This document shows, in pieces, positions 9,714 through 25,673 of a stretch of DNA of 64,000 bases. How positions within the stretch are numbered: position 1 is the stretch's first letter; every line of letters starts with the position of its first letter. A program made the position numbers and the translations under genes. Origin of the DNA: Basidiobolus meristosporus CBS 931.73 (lineage: Eukaryota; Basidiobolomycota; Basidiobolomycetes; Basidiobolales; Basidiobolaceae); assembly GCA_002104905.1 (NCBI GenBank), contig MCFE01000200.1, positions 1-64,000 of the forward strand. The letters run 5' to 3'. The notes below the pieces were generated by a model, which had not been told where the DNA came from, made no database searches, and worked only from the letters and a program-made list of their open reading frames with translations.

Positions 9714-12700
9714 CTACTCCAACCTGCGGCGGGTGGCCTGTGGCAATTCCTCCTCCTCCTCGGAATCGGAGAGCTGTCATGGTGGTGACCGTTAGTGCCC
9801 GGTGGTTGCTCCAAGGCTCATACTTGCTCATACCTCGCGTTTCCCGCTAGGAATCTCCACTAGGACGGTGGATTTTTTGGAATAGCTCTTGAGGATGCGG
9901 GACCTAAACCAAGCCAACTTAGTGATTCCACGCAGTGTTGAACAAGGCAGTTAAGGTGCTTACTGTGGCACCGCAGATTCTTCGTCGTCGCTCTCATCCT
10001 CTGGCTCTTCCTCCGAATAGTCGTCTACCATCGATCCGATGTTCGCCTTGGCGCGGCGGGGGGTCATGCTGTGGAAACGGTTAATCCGCTGCTCATTCGT
10101 CGGTGAGCGTGTATACTAACGTTCTGGTGGGTTGTGCGACTGCCTTGACTCGAGGTGTTTTGGGGGTTCTAGGGACCTTAGGGGCCTTGACCGGTGTGCC
10201 GGGAGGCTTGGCTTTCTTTTCCCGCTCGGGCTTGAACAAAACACGTGGCGTTAACCGTCAACATTCTCTTGGTCGTTCGCGAGCACGGCATCGATTGCTT
10301 ACCTTCTCCGTCCTGACTCCACGATGCGCTTGTGCAGAGATTCTGGTGCGTTTGAACTCGTCAGGAAGATACACCTGCATCACCACCTCGCTGGAGTCGA
10401 GCAGTGTCTCGAACAAATCCATCGGGAGCTTGACCTGGCCGGGGTACGATGCCAGAGTCCAGCCAGCCGAGTGACTCTTTTCTTGCACCAGGAGCTGGGC
10501 CATTTCACTCAAGATGTACAGATTCTACACGACGCAAGGCTTAGTAGGGTGATCCCTTCGATCGCCCAACAAAAGCCAACTTACCTCGGTCTTGGGCGGG
10601 GTGATCCTGTCCCGTACGGTCTTCAGTTGAACGATGATGTGGTAGATCAGTGCAATGTTCTCGGCGTTTGCTATGTTTTCGAGGTAGAATTCTATGTATC
10701 TAGTGGGATGATGATTGGTGAGACGAGATGTCGCGCGTGACGTCTTCTGCAATTGAACCTACTTGACAAAGAGCTTAAGGTCATTCAATTCTTTACTGAA
10801 GTCCGGATGGTGCGCCAGGAGATGGATCAGTCTGGCCGAAATCACCTCGAACAGCGAGGGGTTGTTTTCACGAATGGCTCGAGAGGACGTCTGTCGGTAG
10901 AAGAATCCTTTGACCATGGTCCGGATTTCCTTTTCGGGGTCATGAGCGACCAGGAAGAGGATCGGCAGGTAGCGAACGTGCAACACTTTGCGGCCAAGGT
11001 ATTTGATGAGCTTCGACACGAAGGCGGAACGGACTTGGAAGCAAGGATCCTGAAGATCGAGGGGTTACCGCTGTGAGCAAAGTGGATGGAGCACGAATTG
11101 GGCTTCGTGAATGTTACCTGTGCAGTAAGTGCGAGCCAGTTGAAGTCCGATTGCGCGATCATCTTCTCGTAGACGGGGTGGCGAGCCAGCTTCAAAACGG
11201 AAACCGCTGCGGCCAGGCGTAGGTACGAGCGATGAACCGGGCTAATCTACATGTTAGTCCAGCACTCGTTGGGTTTGATGAAGTGAGGAACTTACTTTGT
11301 GGAGTCGCCACCAAGGATCTCTCCGTTTTCCTTGATGATCTTCCAAAGCATTTTGAAGGCAGGCTGCGCAAGCTCATGGTTGATCTCATCGTTTGCCAAC
11401 CCGATAAGGCGATTAACTAGGATCTTGATTCCATACAGCTACACCCAAGGTTGGCCTGTTAGCAAGGCAGAATAGACCAACAAGTCGAGTGCCATTCCAC
11501 ATACCTTGGCCTTACACTCGTCATGTATCTTTTCGTACTCCTCCCATTCCTCCTCGGACGAGCCGGATTCCTGCGGGGATTCAGAAATGAGTGGCTGATG
11601 ACTGACCATTACGACGAAACATCCGTACCACTTGTGATGGCTGCATCAGAATGTTCTTCACAACAAACGGGATCACGCTGTCGCTATAACTCTCGAACGC
11701 TTCGGGCGCGTGTAGCACGATCTGGCTTAGCGCGCTCAAGTGGCTTAGAAGATGTGGCGAGTCCGAAGATAGATTAGGCACGATTTCCTGGTTGAGCAAT
11801 GCCCTTGAGTCACGAATACAATGCGCTGTTGTGGGGCAAGCGGGATTACCTGTAGGATTTGACTGCAATACTGCTCTTTGGCCTGAGCATGGCAAATGAT
11901 AATGGTGGCAAACTTGGCCTGGGATGGCCCGCCTTCCAATATGCATTGAACCAGTCGGTTCAATGATTTCCTGTTCGGTCGAGTAGTCAGTGTTAGTCTG
12001 GGTTGGAGAAGGAAATTCCGTTGGTTCCACATACGGATCGTTGGGTGTCTCCTCCGGGAATGCCTTGACGAACTGCGACAAAGCCTCCAGCCCATCGGCC
12101 ACTGTAGAAGCATGGTAAGCAACAACGCTGTCTAGACGGGTGATAGAGGCAACCTTACCAAGGGTAGAGCTTTCCTCCTGAAGTAGTTTGGCGAAGTCTT
12201 TGACATGGGTTCGATACAGCATGGGGAACATGGTGGAGATATCCTTGTGACAGATGTGTTGGTAAGTCGCTGCATTACTACCTCCGAATGGGTCTAAAAT
12301 ACCTTTAGCAATCCGTGGGCGACGGCACCGAGACTACTGTCTCCCAAGTCCTCAGGGCTGGTGGATTTGATTAGACGAACCAGATACGGGATCAAGTTCT
12401 TGTTCACGATGGTAAGACTCGCGCGACGCACGAATATCGAGAAGGTGTCCAACAGGGAGGAGGAGGTTTGCTCGAGTCGCTTCAGGAATACGCCCTGCAG
12501 AAAAATGGGTCAGATCTTGGACGATGTGGCTGTGACCGAACATGACATACGCTGGCTTTCTTGATGGACTTGTAGTCGGCATCGATGTCCAAGAACTCCT
12601 TGAACGCCTTGTAGAGGCGAGCATCGGTGATTTTAGCAAACTTCGACAGGTGTGTGGCAGCCTTGGTAGGGTCGGGGAATTTGTCTGGTGCAAGAGAATA

Positions 12701-15182
12701 TCAGCCGCAGTTGTCTGACTGGGCGCAGAATACTGAACATACCAGAAATCCGCTTGATGATTTGATGAAGTATATTCTCGGTCTTCTCGTCCGCATTGCC
12801 GCTCTGTTTGTTAGGCTGGTGTTAATCAACGTGCTAAAGGGAGTCCTAAAGTGACTGCTAGTTACGTTGTATTTCTCGCAGAAGTCCAAGTACATCAGCC
12901 CCTCTTTGATGATTCTACACATATGCCGAGAGGTTAGTGGGAATTCGCCACAACAGCCGTCATGCTACCTACACAGATTGTCTACTGATCAAGGCAAGGA
13001 AGGCCTTTCTAGCCTTCTCATCCAGAGAGCCCAGGACAATCAACACTCGCTCCGAGCGCTGCTCGTCATCGTTATTTGCAGGGAAGATATCGTCGTGAAT
13101 GGCCTTCTCGACCGCGGCGCTGTGATATCAATGGTTTAGAAGGTGGTGTCAGCGATGGCCAAAACTGGGCTTACAAGGTTTCGTTGTCGTCGATGTAGAA
13201 TAGCTTGAACAGAATATTCGGAATCCATCCGAATTTGGAGACCACCGAAATGTCTTGGTTGGCGCTAGCGTGCATCCTCGTTAGTAACAGCAGGTGGAAG
13301 CGTGATCGACCATGGACTGCTTACATCTCGTTGTAGGCTAGGTTGTATAAATGGCCAAGGGTTTTGATGGCCTCCTGGCGCGGGCCGATCTAAGCATTCT
13401 ACAGTTAGCAGCTGAATCCCCACTTTATCGCAACTCGGGCTATACCAACCTTCTTGTCACGGCAACGATGGCCGATCTGGATGAGCAACTCTTTGTCGAC
13501 CAGGTCAAAGATCGTTTGGAACTCCAGTCTCCCAAGCGCTTTACACACGCTGATGCGGACTTTCTCCTCGGGATCGGATGATTTCGAGATAAGGCACTCT
13601 ATCACAGCATGCGGTTAAGTATCGCCATCCGGGACATGAATTCGGCGCTACTTACGGATCACGTCTTTGCCCAGCTCGGGATGGTTGGTCAGCAAATCCA
13701 CCGAGAAATCAACCCAGGCACATCTGAGCGCTGTCACCTTGTCGTTGCGTCTGTGCAGAAAAGCATAAGTACGGGCGTAGAATCATGGGGATGGGTGCGG
13801 ATCTACCTCTGGAGCCACGACTTCCATACGGTGGGGTAGGATTTGGCTAATGACGTTCCAGTCTCGGCAAACATTTCCCCCAAGATGGTGGTGGCCAAGG
13901 TTCTCAGATTCAGGTCGTCCAGCTAGCAATCGGTTAGTATGGATGCGCTGTACGAGGGATCGCCACAGGTTTCTCCTACCGTCAACTCCTCCTCCAGCTG
14001 AGGAATCACATTTAGCAACAGTCCAGGCGTGACTCTATTCAGCTCTTTGATCAGCTGATGGGCTGTACGATAATCCTCCATGTCCTCCTGGGTCGTTCCC
14101 TCCTTGCCAGCCGCCAAGATCACATCGGCAAAGTACTATGAAGGCTGGAGTGTTAGCCAAGCTGTCTCTGCCTAATCTAACGAGGATTCCCAGTTACCTG
14201 GCACACATAGCGCTGCAAGCGGTCTGCGGTTCCGTTACACAGATCGGTGGCCATTTTGAAGGCGGCGGGGTTTTCTTCTTGGCGTCTCTTGAGGAACTGA
14301 GCCAGGATGATGTCGACCACATCCTGGGGCAGCGAGGAGCCTTCGTCGATCAGCTGCTGGAGGATGTCGACCATACACAGCTGTACGTTTTTGGATTGCT
14401 CGTCACTAGCAATCGAACGTGGTTGGGTGCTCAGTGTCTTGGATGTATGCTGCATGGAATGAAGTGCACTTACTGGACGATGTCGAAGAAGGTGCGGAAG
14501 AAGTCGGTGATCAGTTCGTCGGCGTTGTTCAGGTCAACCACCAGCACTACGCTCTTGACGGTGGAAAGACTTTCCAGAAGGTAGAAGTAAAGGGGGAAGT
14601 AGGGGTTCACACTCTGGCCGACATACTGCAACTGCTTGACGAAAAAATCAAACACATCCTACGATGAAATTCACCCACGTTATCAGCCTGCGTCTGGCAT
14701 AAAATATCCCCGGTCCGGGTCGGCACTTACTCTCAGCTCACGATCGGTGTACGGCGCGTCTGGCGCATATAATCTCAACAGATCCGCAATACAGCAGGCT
14801 ACATGAATTCTTACGCCCTTGTCTTTATGGCGCATCAAGGAGGAACTGAGTAGCTCGCGTGTGACCGTCGACATCGATTGTGTATCTACTTCCTCTTGGT
14901 CGAGATGAGCCAGTTCGTTGTGCAAGTTCTAGAGAGGGAGAAGTTTTCGGGATTAGCCAAAGGGTGCGAGCTCGAGTTGACCGACAGTGAAGGGGACGGG
15001 AAAGGGAAAGGGCGGTTGCGTTTGGAAGGGGGAAACCAGACAGGAGAAGGGAAAGAAACCGGGTTTACTTTTAATCTCTTCATGAGCTCATTGGTGGCAA
15101 GTGGTTTGGCGGTGCTTGAAAGCTTTTGGTTGAATTTCAGCTTCTTAAGGGCCGAAGTGTCCCGTTGCTCTTCGGAATCCAT
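9714..15182 (-). CDS. PDS5: sister chromatid cohesion protein Pds5
   Basis: A many-exon gene: about 27 likely introns of 45-75 nt (first exons 15182-15069 and 14928-14731), giving about 1,300 residues, the usual Pds5 size. Recognition rests on the N-terminal signature: NELMKRLK, then LHNELAHLDQEEVD, MRHKDKGVR, CCIADLLRLYAPDAPYT, and the next exon FDFFVKQLQYVGQS. The middle is HEAT-like helical and includes AIHDDIFPAN and VLIVLGSLDEKARKAFLALI. The C-terminus is charged: DDYSEEEPEDESDDEES, a short Lys-rich exon, and a last exon SDSEEEEELPQATRRRLE before TAG. Pds5 binds the cohesin subunit Scc1 and with Wapl and Eco1 sets how long cohesin stays on chromatin. Exon edges in the middle were not all resolved. 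Confidence 0.93.
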
Positions 15183-15650
15183 GATGTGGGCTCTAAAGTG
15201 ATTCTAGCGTAGGCAATAGATGGGGTTGGTGGATATACGATAGTCTAGATGGCACGAATTTCAACTGGAAATGCGTGGGTGTTGTGAAGTAGTGTGTGGT
15301 AAATACAAGAAACCCAGGAATCAGTGAGATAGGTCGAAAACGCGTCGAAATCGTGTTTTACCGATCACGCAGCCTCGCTTTATTATTATGTTTTTTGTAA
15401 GTTTTCAATGACTCGACACATTCCTATCTTGGCCAGCACTCTTAAGGTTAATTTCAGTGTAAACAATGCACTCATCCATCGCCATCAGTAAACCAATCAA
15501 GAGACCCCAGAAATCACCGCCAATGGTTTGGAATTCAATGGAGAAATGGTCGATTTATTGGCAAAAGAAAGGTCATCAAATGTAAAATTACAAAGCCGGT
15601 TCAAGTATGAAAGAGATTTGATTGAAGGTGTTCTAAAGCACGGTTAGAGC
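15183..15650. other. intergenic region between Pds5 and SF3B6
   Basis: Promoter side of Pds5 and 3' end of SF3B6, both read leftward. A minus-strand AATAAA (TTTATT at 15554-15559) lies about 95 bases past the SF3B6 stop and is its likely poly(A) signal. Nothing else recognised. Confidence 0.5.
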
Positions 15651-16278
15651 TTAGTCGTCGTCGGTAACGCCGTAGCGACTACAGTACAGACAAAGGTTAA
15701 TCTCAGCTGAAAGCGGGTGTTTGTTAGACGCAATACCTCTTAAGCTCATTCAGTTCCTCCTCCTTCTTGGCGAGGTTCATTTTCTTGGTTTGCTTGTTGG
15801 GCTGATAGTATAATACAATTAAATATCTTCCAAGAATGTTGAAGCCTTGAAGATGATCACAGGCAGATTTGGCGTCGAAGATGTCCTCGTATACTACAAA
15901 CGCTGTACCACGAGTGTCCGCGGCCGTACCACTACATAGACAGTTCGGTTGGTTAGTCTGCCAAGTCGGATGCGATATTCAGGCGAACTTACACCCGGAT
16001 CTGACGGATCGGTCCGTATTTTCCAAAGATATCGTACATCTCTTCGGCGGTGATTTTGAAAGGAAGGTTTCTGGTGAAATTGAAGACTAGGGGTCAGAGA
16101 TTTGGGCCGAGTTGTTTGCAGTCGTGAGATCTACACTTACTTCACGAATAAGGCGCGATTGACCTCCGGAGGCAAACGAACCTAAAACAGAACGGTTTAG
16201 CGGGAAATCGGGATGGTCTGGAGTTTGATCGGACTCTCTACATACGTTTGCCTTCGCTTTTGCTGCTGCCATAGCCAT
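15651..16278 (-). CDS. SF3B6: splicing factor 3B subunit 6 (p14, branch-point RRM protein)
   Basis: Five exons (16278-16246, 16181-16141, 16070-15993, 15931-15737, 15678-15651) join in frame to 124 residues; the human protein has 125. Landmarks: [79 protein letters not shown], and a helical [10 protein letters not shown] end. It is a single RRM that, bound to SF3B1 in U2 snRNP, contacts the branch-point adenosine region of pre-mRNA. RNP1 (RGTAFVVY) and RNP2 (LFVKNL) are intact. Four introns in a 124-residue protein is a high density and agrees with a lineage that keeps many introns. Confidence 0.96.
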
Positions 16279-16363
16279 CTTGTAAATCAACTGTCGAAGG
16301 GAACCTCGAAAGTAGTTTACTCTCCCACTCACGGTATCGATGTGCAAAATCCCCTATCCCATG

Positions 16364-16371
16364 TCACGTGA
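16364..16371. promoter_or_regulatory. palindromic E-box TCACGTGA before SF3B6
   Basis: TCACGTGA lies 86-93 bases upstream of the SF3B6 start codon. This octamer is the classic site of Cbf1 in yeasts and of MITF/TFE factors in animals. A bHLH gene of that type lies about 8 kb away in this window. Binding is inferred only from the motif. Confidence 0.4.
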
Positions 16372-16521
16372 TACGAGGACATTATATTCAGATTTAACAG
16401 GAGAATGGGAAATTTTTTTCTAAATTCATGATGCATTTGCATTGACGCCACCAGCTCATTAGACCTGTCACCCAACATCCACCGCCCACACACCACACAA
16501 TAAAAGCTTGGATGCGTTGAA

Positions 16522-16527
16522 TTTATT
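16522..16527 (-). terminator. poly(A) signal of uL5m gene
   Basis: TTTATT on the plus strand is AATAAA on the minus strand, about 80 bases past the uL5m stop codon. Confidence 0.5.
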
Positions 16528-16605
16528 CTTGTGGAAGTAGAGACATAATGTGCAAATGGAAAATGGAGAACCGGTTAGGAATTCTATTGAATGCGGGTTA
16601 GTATA

Positions 16606-17412
16606 TTAAGCGGTTGCTTCGGCAGTCTCCTTAGGCTTGGCGATCGATCTTCTTCTGGATTGGAAGGGGAGTTGGAAGCCGGACAAAAGCAATCTGGCTT
16701 CGGTGTCGGAGTAACCGGTGGTGTTGACGGTGACATCGAACCCGGTCATCTTGGGGATCATATCGTAGATCCCTTCGATATCTGGGAAGAGTCCCATGGC
16801 CTCGGCGGGAAATCCGAACGCGATGTTGCCGTTACCATCCCCAGAGTTTTCGCGCAGTCCCTGGTATTCCTTCATGCGTGGAAGCACGATTTCGGTGACC
16901 TTCTCTATGAAGGAGTACATCTTTTCTCCCTCCAAGGTGACCCGGCATCCGACGGGCATGCCTCGACGCAACTTCCAGGGAGCGGCATCGCTCTTGGCGA
17001 ACACAGGCTCGGGGCATTGTCCGGTGATGCATTGAAGGGAGATGAAAGCACTTAAAAGATTGTACTTGTTGTAGACTGCGTCTTTCATGTAGCAGTGAAC
17101 GACGATCTTTTTGAGCTGGGGGATGTGTTCGTGGTTCTTGGTAGGAGGATTGGGCTTTCTAGGATACTTCTTGAAAAGTCTGGGCTTTCCGGAGAGGGTG
17201 GGAAGATCGGATTTCGGAGTGGGCTTCACGTGTTCGTAGTTCAAAATCATGAGGTCATCCTCCACGTTGTGGTGGTAGTGTTCCTTCAAGCGAATAAGGT
17301 TGGAGGTGGCAATGGTGGTGGTGAAGTTGCGGCTGGAGATTCCGTTGCGAGCCAACATGGAGCCGGCGCTGGCTCTAAGACCGGTACGAAGCAGACTGGC
17401 GGAGGCGTTCAT
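16606..17412 (-). CDS. mitochondrial ribosomal protein uL5m (L5/MrpL7 family)
   Basis: Intronless, 268 residues. The first 35 or so residues are rich in Arg, Ser and Ala with no acidic residue, as in a mitochondrial import presequence. The body carries the bacterial-type L5 signature: IPQLKKIVVHC, LQCITGQCPEP, LRRGMPVGCRVTLEG, MYSFIEKV, NIAFGFPAEAMGLFPDIEG and DVTVNTTGYSDTEARLLLSGF. uL5 sits in the central protuberance of the large subunit and contacts 5S rRNA or its replacement. Yeast MrpL7 is slightly longer (292). It is read leftward and ends head to tail with SF3B6. Confidence 0.95.
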   Translation of the reverse strand: MNASASLLRTGLRASAGSMLARNGISSRNFTTTIATSNLIRLKEHYHHNVEDDLMILNYEHVKPTPKSDLPTLSGKPRLFKKYPRKPNPPTKNHEHIPQLKKIVVHCYMKDAVYNKYNLLSAFISLQCITGQCPEPVFAKSDAAPWKLRRGMPVGCRVTLEGEKMYSFIEKVTEIVLPRMKEYQGLRENSGDGNGNIAFGFPAEAMGLFPDIEGIYDMIPKMTGFDVTVNTTGYSDTEARLLLSGFQLPFQSRRRSIAKPKETAEATA

Positions 17413-17791
17413 ATTGGTTATCTGTATTTTTCCCGAACGAGGTTAGTGGTGTTTCTCGGGCGAGGGGGGGGGGGGTAAATGGGTCGAAAGATACTTGCCA
17501 GTGCCGAGAGTTTTCGTACGAAAGAGAAAGACCAATATTTCTTGGTTCACTTGTGCCCTTCGCGAGAATCACCGCTTAGTGAGAATTTTTGGGATGAAAT
17601 TTTCACCCTCACGTGACCATGAGGGTTGTGTCTGTGAAGCCACTTAATCAGGCCTGATCACTCAGTAGCCGTTGGAGATCATGCAGAGGATGGATATGAA
17701 GATGGACTGGCACGCGATTTATTAAGGGCTGCTGATGTTTCTACGACGACGTCTCGAGGTTCGAGTGAAAGCAACTAACAATAGGTGGTGT
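17413..17791. other. intergenic region between uL5m and Yak1, with G12 tract
   Basis: Promoter side of uL5m and 3' end of the Yak1-like gene. It holds an uninterrupted run of 12 G at 17464-17475, about 55 bases before the uL5m start, and a TCACGTGA E-box at 17609-17616 (listed separately). Confidence 0.5.
17609..17616. promoter_or_regulatory. palindromic E-box TCACGTGA before uL5m
   Basis: TCACGTGA about 200 bases upstream of the uL5m start codon, within CTCACGTGACC. It is the same octamer as before SF3B6. E-box factors such as Cbf1 act on mitochondrial and ribosomal promoters in some yeasts; here the link is only the motif. Confidence 0.4.
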
Positions 17792-22776
<4,985 letters not shown>

Positions 22777-23668
22777 TGCATGTACTATAGGGCTATAGCG
22801 TCTAAGAGCGGGTGGAATCGGAGCAACTAAATCAGGATTCAAATAAACATTCGCTTCCAAAAGGTATACACTGTCGGTTCAAAAGAGATTCCTACCAGGT
22901 CAAATACATTGATATGCAAAACACCCACGTTCCAAGTACTCAGAGGAAACTCGCTCGGTGATACGAAGTAGGAAATCTCTATTGATGTAGTGTTGAGAAG
23001 AAGAGGAACCAGGCAATATGAGGTGCCGTTGGTCAAGAAAATCGTGGTGGAAAGGGTGTAACCAAAGGGAGAAAGATATGGTCGAATATCTCCGTGTTGA
23101 TAATAAAATACTAAAATAGAAACCAATAGAAATCCAGTGAAGTTTATTTAAGAACCATGGGATGGCACTTTGATGAAAGCACCCCTCGTTTTGATACTGA
23201 ACATCGATCAGTCGACGCTTAGCACTGGTTGACTCATCCAGGTAAACAGCCTCGAGTATGAATGTGTTGGTTGCATTGACACAAACAATCGCCGAAGCAA
23301 CCGCTGGCAACATCCGTTCCCCACCATCTACTGCATGGCAGAGGTGGGGTAGAATATGGGCACTGCATCTTGAGCGTGTTCAGGGCCACTGCAGCGCACA
23401 TGTTGCCCTTGACAGAGGCGGTTCTTTCGAACGATGCTGGTGATAGCGAATTGCTATAAAAGGGCCGTTCCTGACAACATCATTCAACAAATTATTGTGA
23501 TCGCATCAATCATCTAGTTGATGTGGTACAGCATACACCCTTCATACGATATGGTTGGCGAAGGTTGATTAAGTGAACCGGTTGCCAGTCACGTTGTTGA
23601 TGCGAGCATATAAGTAGCCGTCAAATGCTAGACAACCCGACCCACCGCCACGCCCTCTGTACATAGTG
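22777..23668. other. divergent intergenic region, Yak1 / small gene
   Basis: Separates the start of the Yak1-like gene (leftward) from a small gene (rightward). Minus-strand frames at 22839-23126 and 22900-23313 are hydrophobic or mixed and match no family I know; they may belong to the Yak1 leader. A TATA-like TATAAG at 23609-23614 lies about 55 bases before the small gene. Confidence 0.4.
23609..23614 (+). promoter_or_regulatory. TATA-like element of small FSITP gene
   Basis: GCATATAAGTAG, 55 bases before the ATG at 23669, in a CpG-normal context. The position fits a TATA element with a short leader and supports reading this small frame as a gene. Confidence 0.4.
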
Positions 23669-23995
23669 ATGTTCTGTTCACCAAGCCCTGTCCCATCTCC
23701 AGCTCCCAACCGGGCTTTACGTGGCAAACCCTCCCTTACGAGCCTGACCTCTCATCTACGTAAGCTAGCGCGTAAAGTGACATTCAGAAACCTGCGTGTT
23801 GGGAGGCGGGCCCAGGAGTCAGAGAGCGATGGTGGTGTCAACCCGATGCACTCTGCATTAATGCAGCTCAAATCAGTGCAGGACTTCGACGACATGATAG
23901 AGAATGGATTCCTGGTGGATGTGGAGACTGGATTTCGAGAACCTACTGTTCGATTCTCCATCACTCCAATACTAGCCCGGGATAGTAGTGTGTAA
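23669..23995 (+). CDS. small protein with FSITP C-terminal motif (copy 1)
   Basis: 108 residues, function not recognised. The N-terminal two thirds are basic and Ser/Pro/Arg-rich. The last 40 residues contain FDDMIENGF and VRFSITPIL and end a few residues later. The same block closes the gene at 25674-26129 (FEHMLANGF, ISFSITPTIL), so the two are distant paralogs and both are probably real genes. A TATA-like element upstream and an AATAAA about 98 bases after the stop support expression. No membrane segment or signal peptide is visible. The conserved C-terminal block suggests a short interaction motif; this is inference. Confidence 0.65.
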   Translation: MFCSPSPVPSPAPNRALRGKPSLTSLTSHLRKLARKVTFRNLRVGRRAQESESDGGVNPMHSALMQLKSVQDFDDMIENGFLVDVETGFREPTVRFSITPILARDSSV

Positions 23996-24090
23996 ATACC
24001 GAACATCCCTTTTGTCACATAGTTTTCCGTTGTCTGCACATATGTTTCGCTGTATTGTTTCGCTATGTTTCGCTATGGTTCTTTCATTGA

Positions 24091-25231
24091 TTAATAAACC
24101 TCTGCCTCATGGCAGTAATAATCCGCGTGATAGGTCACCTCCGGCACCTTGGCTATCCAGGTGATCTCGGGAATATGGAGGCGTACGATGAATTGCAGAG
24201 GGGTGGTGTTCTTGGTGGCCAGCTGGAGGAGTTCTGGAACACAGGCATGTGCCAAGCGTGTCCAGGTGCGATCGGTCACGTTCGAGAACTGGTACCTGAG
24301 TTGATACGGGACTTCAAACATATGCTCCTTGCTACCAGCCAGATAGATGTCCCTTCTAGCTCCATATCCCAGATCGCCGTATTTGAGATGATCCTGTCCC
24401 TGCAAGAAAATGGTGGTTTGAATCCAATCTCTACCCACAGACCCGGGAAATATCACTTACGAAGAATTCTATCTTGTTCAGGTGAAGTGGTAGAACGTTG
24501 TAATTGTTGATGTTGATGCGGAGAGTGAGGTTTTGGTGGTAGTAGTATGGCAACGTCCGGATATTCACCTCTGGTGCTCCATGGACCAGGAGTCCTTGAA
24601 TCTGGCCAGAGGGCACCTTGGGCCAAAGAAGCCAGGCAGAAACCCCAACCGCAATTATCACGATGAAGACAATGAAAACACATACTTTGCGTGGAATGCA
24701 ACAACAGCAGCAGCGACAAGAGGCACAAGCTCTGCGGCGTTTCTTTGGCTCCGTTGCTCCTTGGCTATTTCCGGAGGGAGTGATGGCGAACTGTATGCTG
24801 TTGGTTTCCCCGCGGTCGAAGGTGTATGGGAAAGTTGGAGACGGGAGTGCGGGCGAAACGGGGTTTGGGCTACGATTGGGTATCCCGATTGGGGTATGAG
24901 GGGTATGAGGGGGATTCGGTTTTCTTGGACTTCGATGCGCATGATTTGATGGAATACCAGAAATACGCTTGGCTTTGTTGCGTTCAGAGTGGGGTGGCCG
25001 GGCTGCAGTGGGCACCAAATCATTCTGGCTTGACAGTCGACGAGCTGGGTGAGCTACGCTGCTGGGACGAGAGGTATTGGTTTCCGTATTGCAGCTATTC
25101 AGTGGATAGGCTCGGGAGTAGGATGAAGTGAATGGTAAGTAAGGCCCATCAAACCCCTCTAGTTCGTCAGCTGATGGCCTGGTAGTATGCGGTGCCAAAG
25201 GCCCTGTGCTCGAAGGCGGCTGGGCGCTCAT
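24091..25231 (-). CDS. single-pass membrane protein with LEA_2/NHL-like outer domain
   Basis: Two exons (25231-24461, 24399-24091; 61-nt GT...AG intron) encode about 359 residues. Residues 1-160 are disordered, rich in Pro, Ser and Thr. A basic KKRRR patch and a cysteine cluster (about 169-177, CASCRCCCCC) precede a transmembrane helix (about 183-203, VCVFIVFIVIIAVGVSAWLLW), giving a predicted N-in, C-out topology; the cysteines are likely palmitoylation sites. After the membrane come QIQGLLVHGAPEVNI and NLTLRININNYNVLPLHLNKIEFF, the beta-sandwich pattern of LEA_2 domains, as in plant NHL proteins and fungal vacuolar or plasma-membrane proteins. NLT is a possible glycosylation site. Family assignment is from pattern only. 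It is flanked by the two FSITP genes. Confidence 0.8.
24093..24098 (+). terminator. poly(A) signal overlapping opposing stop codon
   Basis: AATAAA for the small plus-strand gene. Its first base is also part of the stop codon (24091-24093) of the convergent membrane-protein gene, so the two transcripts must overlap at their 3' ends. Confidence 0.5.
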
Positions 25232-25567
25232 GTAGTAGCTTGAAGCGTCACACTACAGACAAAGATTTGCATTCAACCTGGCTGCATCAGAGATAATATA
25301 TGAGCAATCAGAGTTCTCACCAAAAAGAGTATAATTTAAACTCCACCTTGGAAATCTTCGTAGAACGGCCCGGCTATCCAATCAGGTGGACCGGAAAAGT
25401 TGAACTCAATCATCTTATTGTAGTGCGATGGACTCTAATTAGCAGTGAGCCTCCTTTATTGGACAAATGTACAAACCACAGTAGCAGTCATTATCAGCAT
25501 CGGCACCACCACCACCACCACACTCAGCACCCAACATGGGTAGAGTGATCAAGATAGGCGGGATGTA

Positions 25568-25672
25568 CCACTGCTAGAACTAATCACTCCTTTATCTACT
25601 GCCAGAACTAATCACTCCTTTATCTACTGCTAGAACCGATGCTCAACCACTCTAATCACCCCTTTGTCCACT
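25568..25672 (+). repeat. 28-bp tandem repeat at a gene's 3' end
   Basis: Units near CTACTGCTAGAACTAATCACTCCTTTAT start at 25568, 25596 and 25624, period 28. The first two differ at only a couple of bases; the third is stretched, and a partial unit (CCACTGCTA) starts at 25668. The array touches the stop codon of the minus-strand FSITP gene, so it would form its 3' UTR. Confidence 0.8.
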
Positions 25673-25673
25673 G

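Noticed and set aside
22839-23313. Two overlapping minus-strand frames with hydrophobic stretches upstream of Yak1
   Set aside because: No family likeness, and they overlap each other in different frames; more likely leader or intergenic sequence. An upstream Yak1 exon is still possible.
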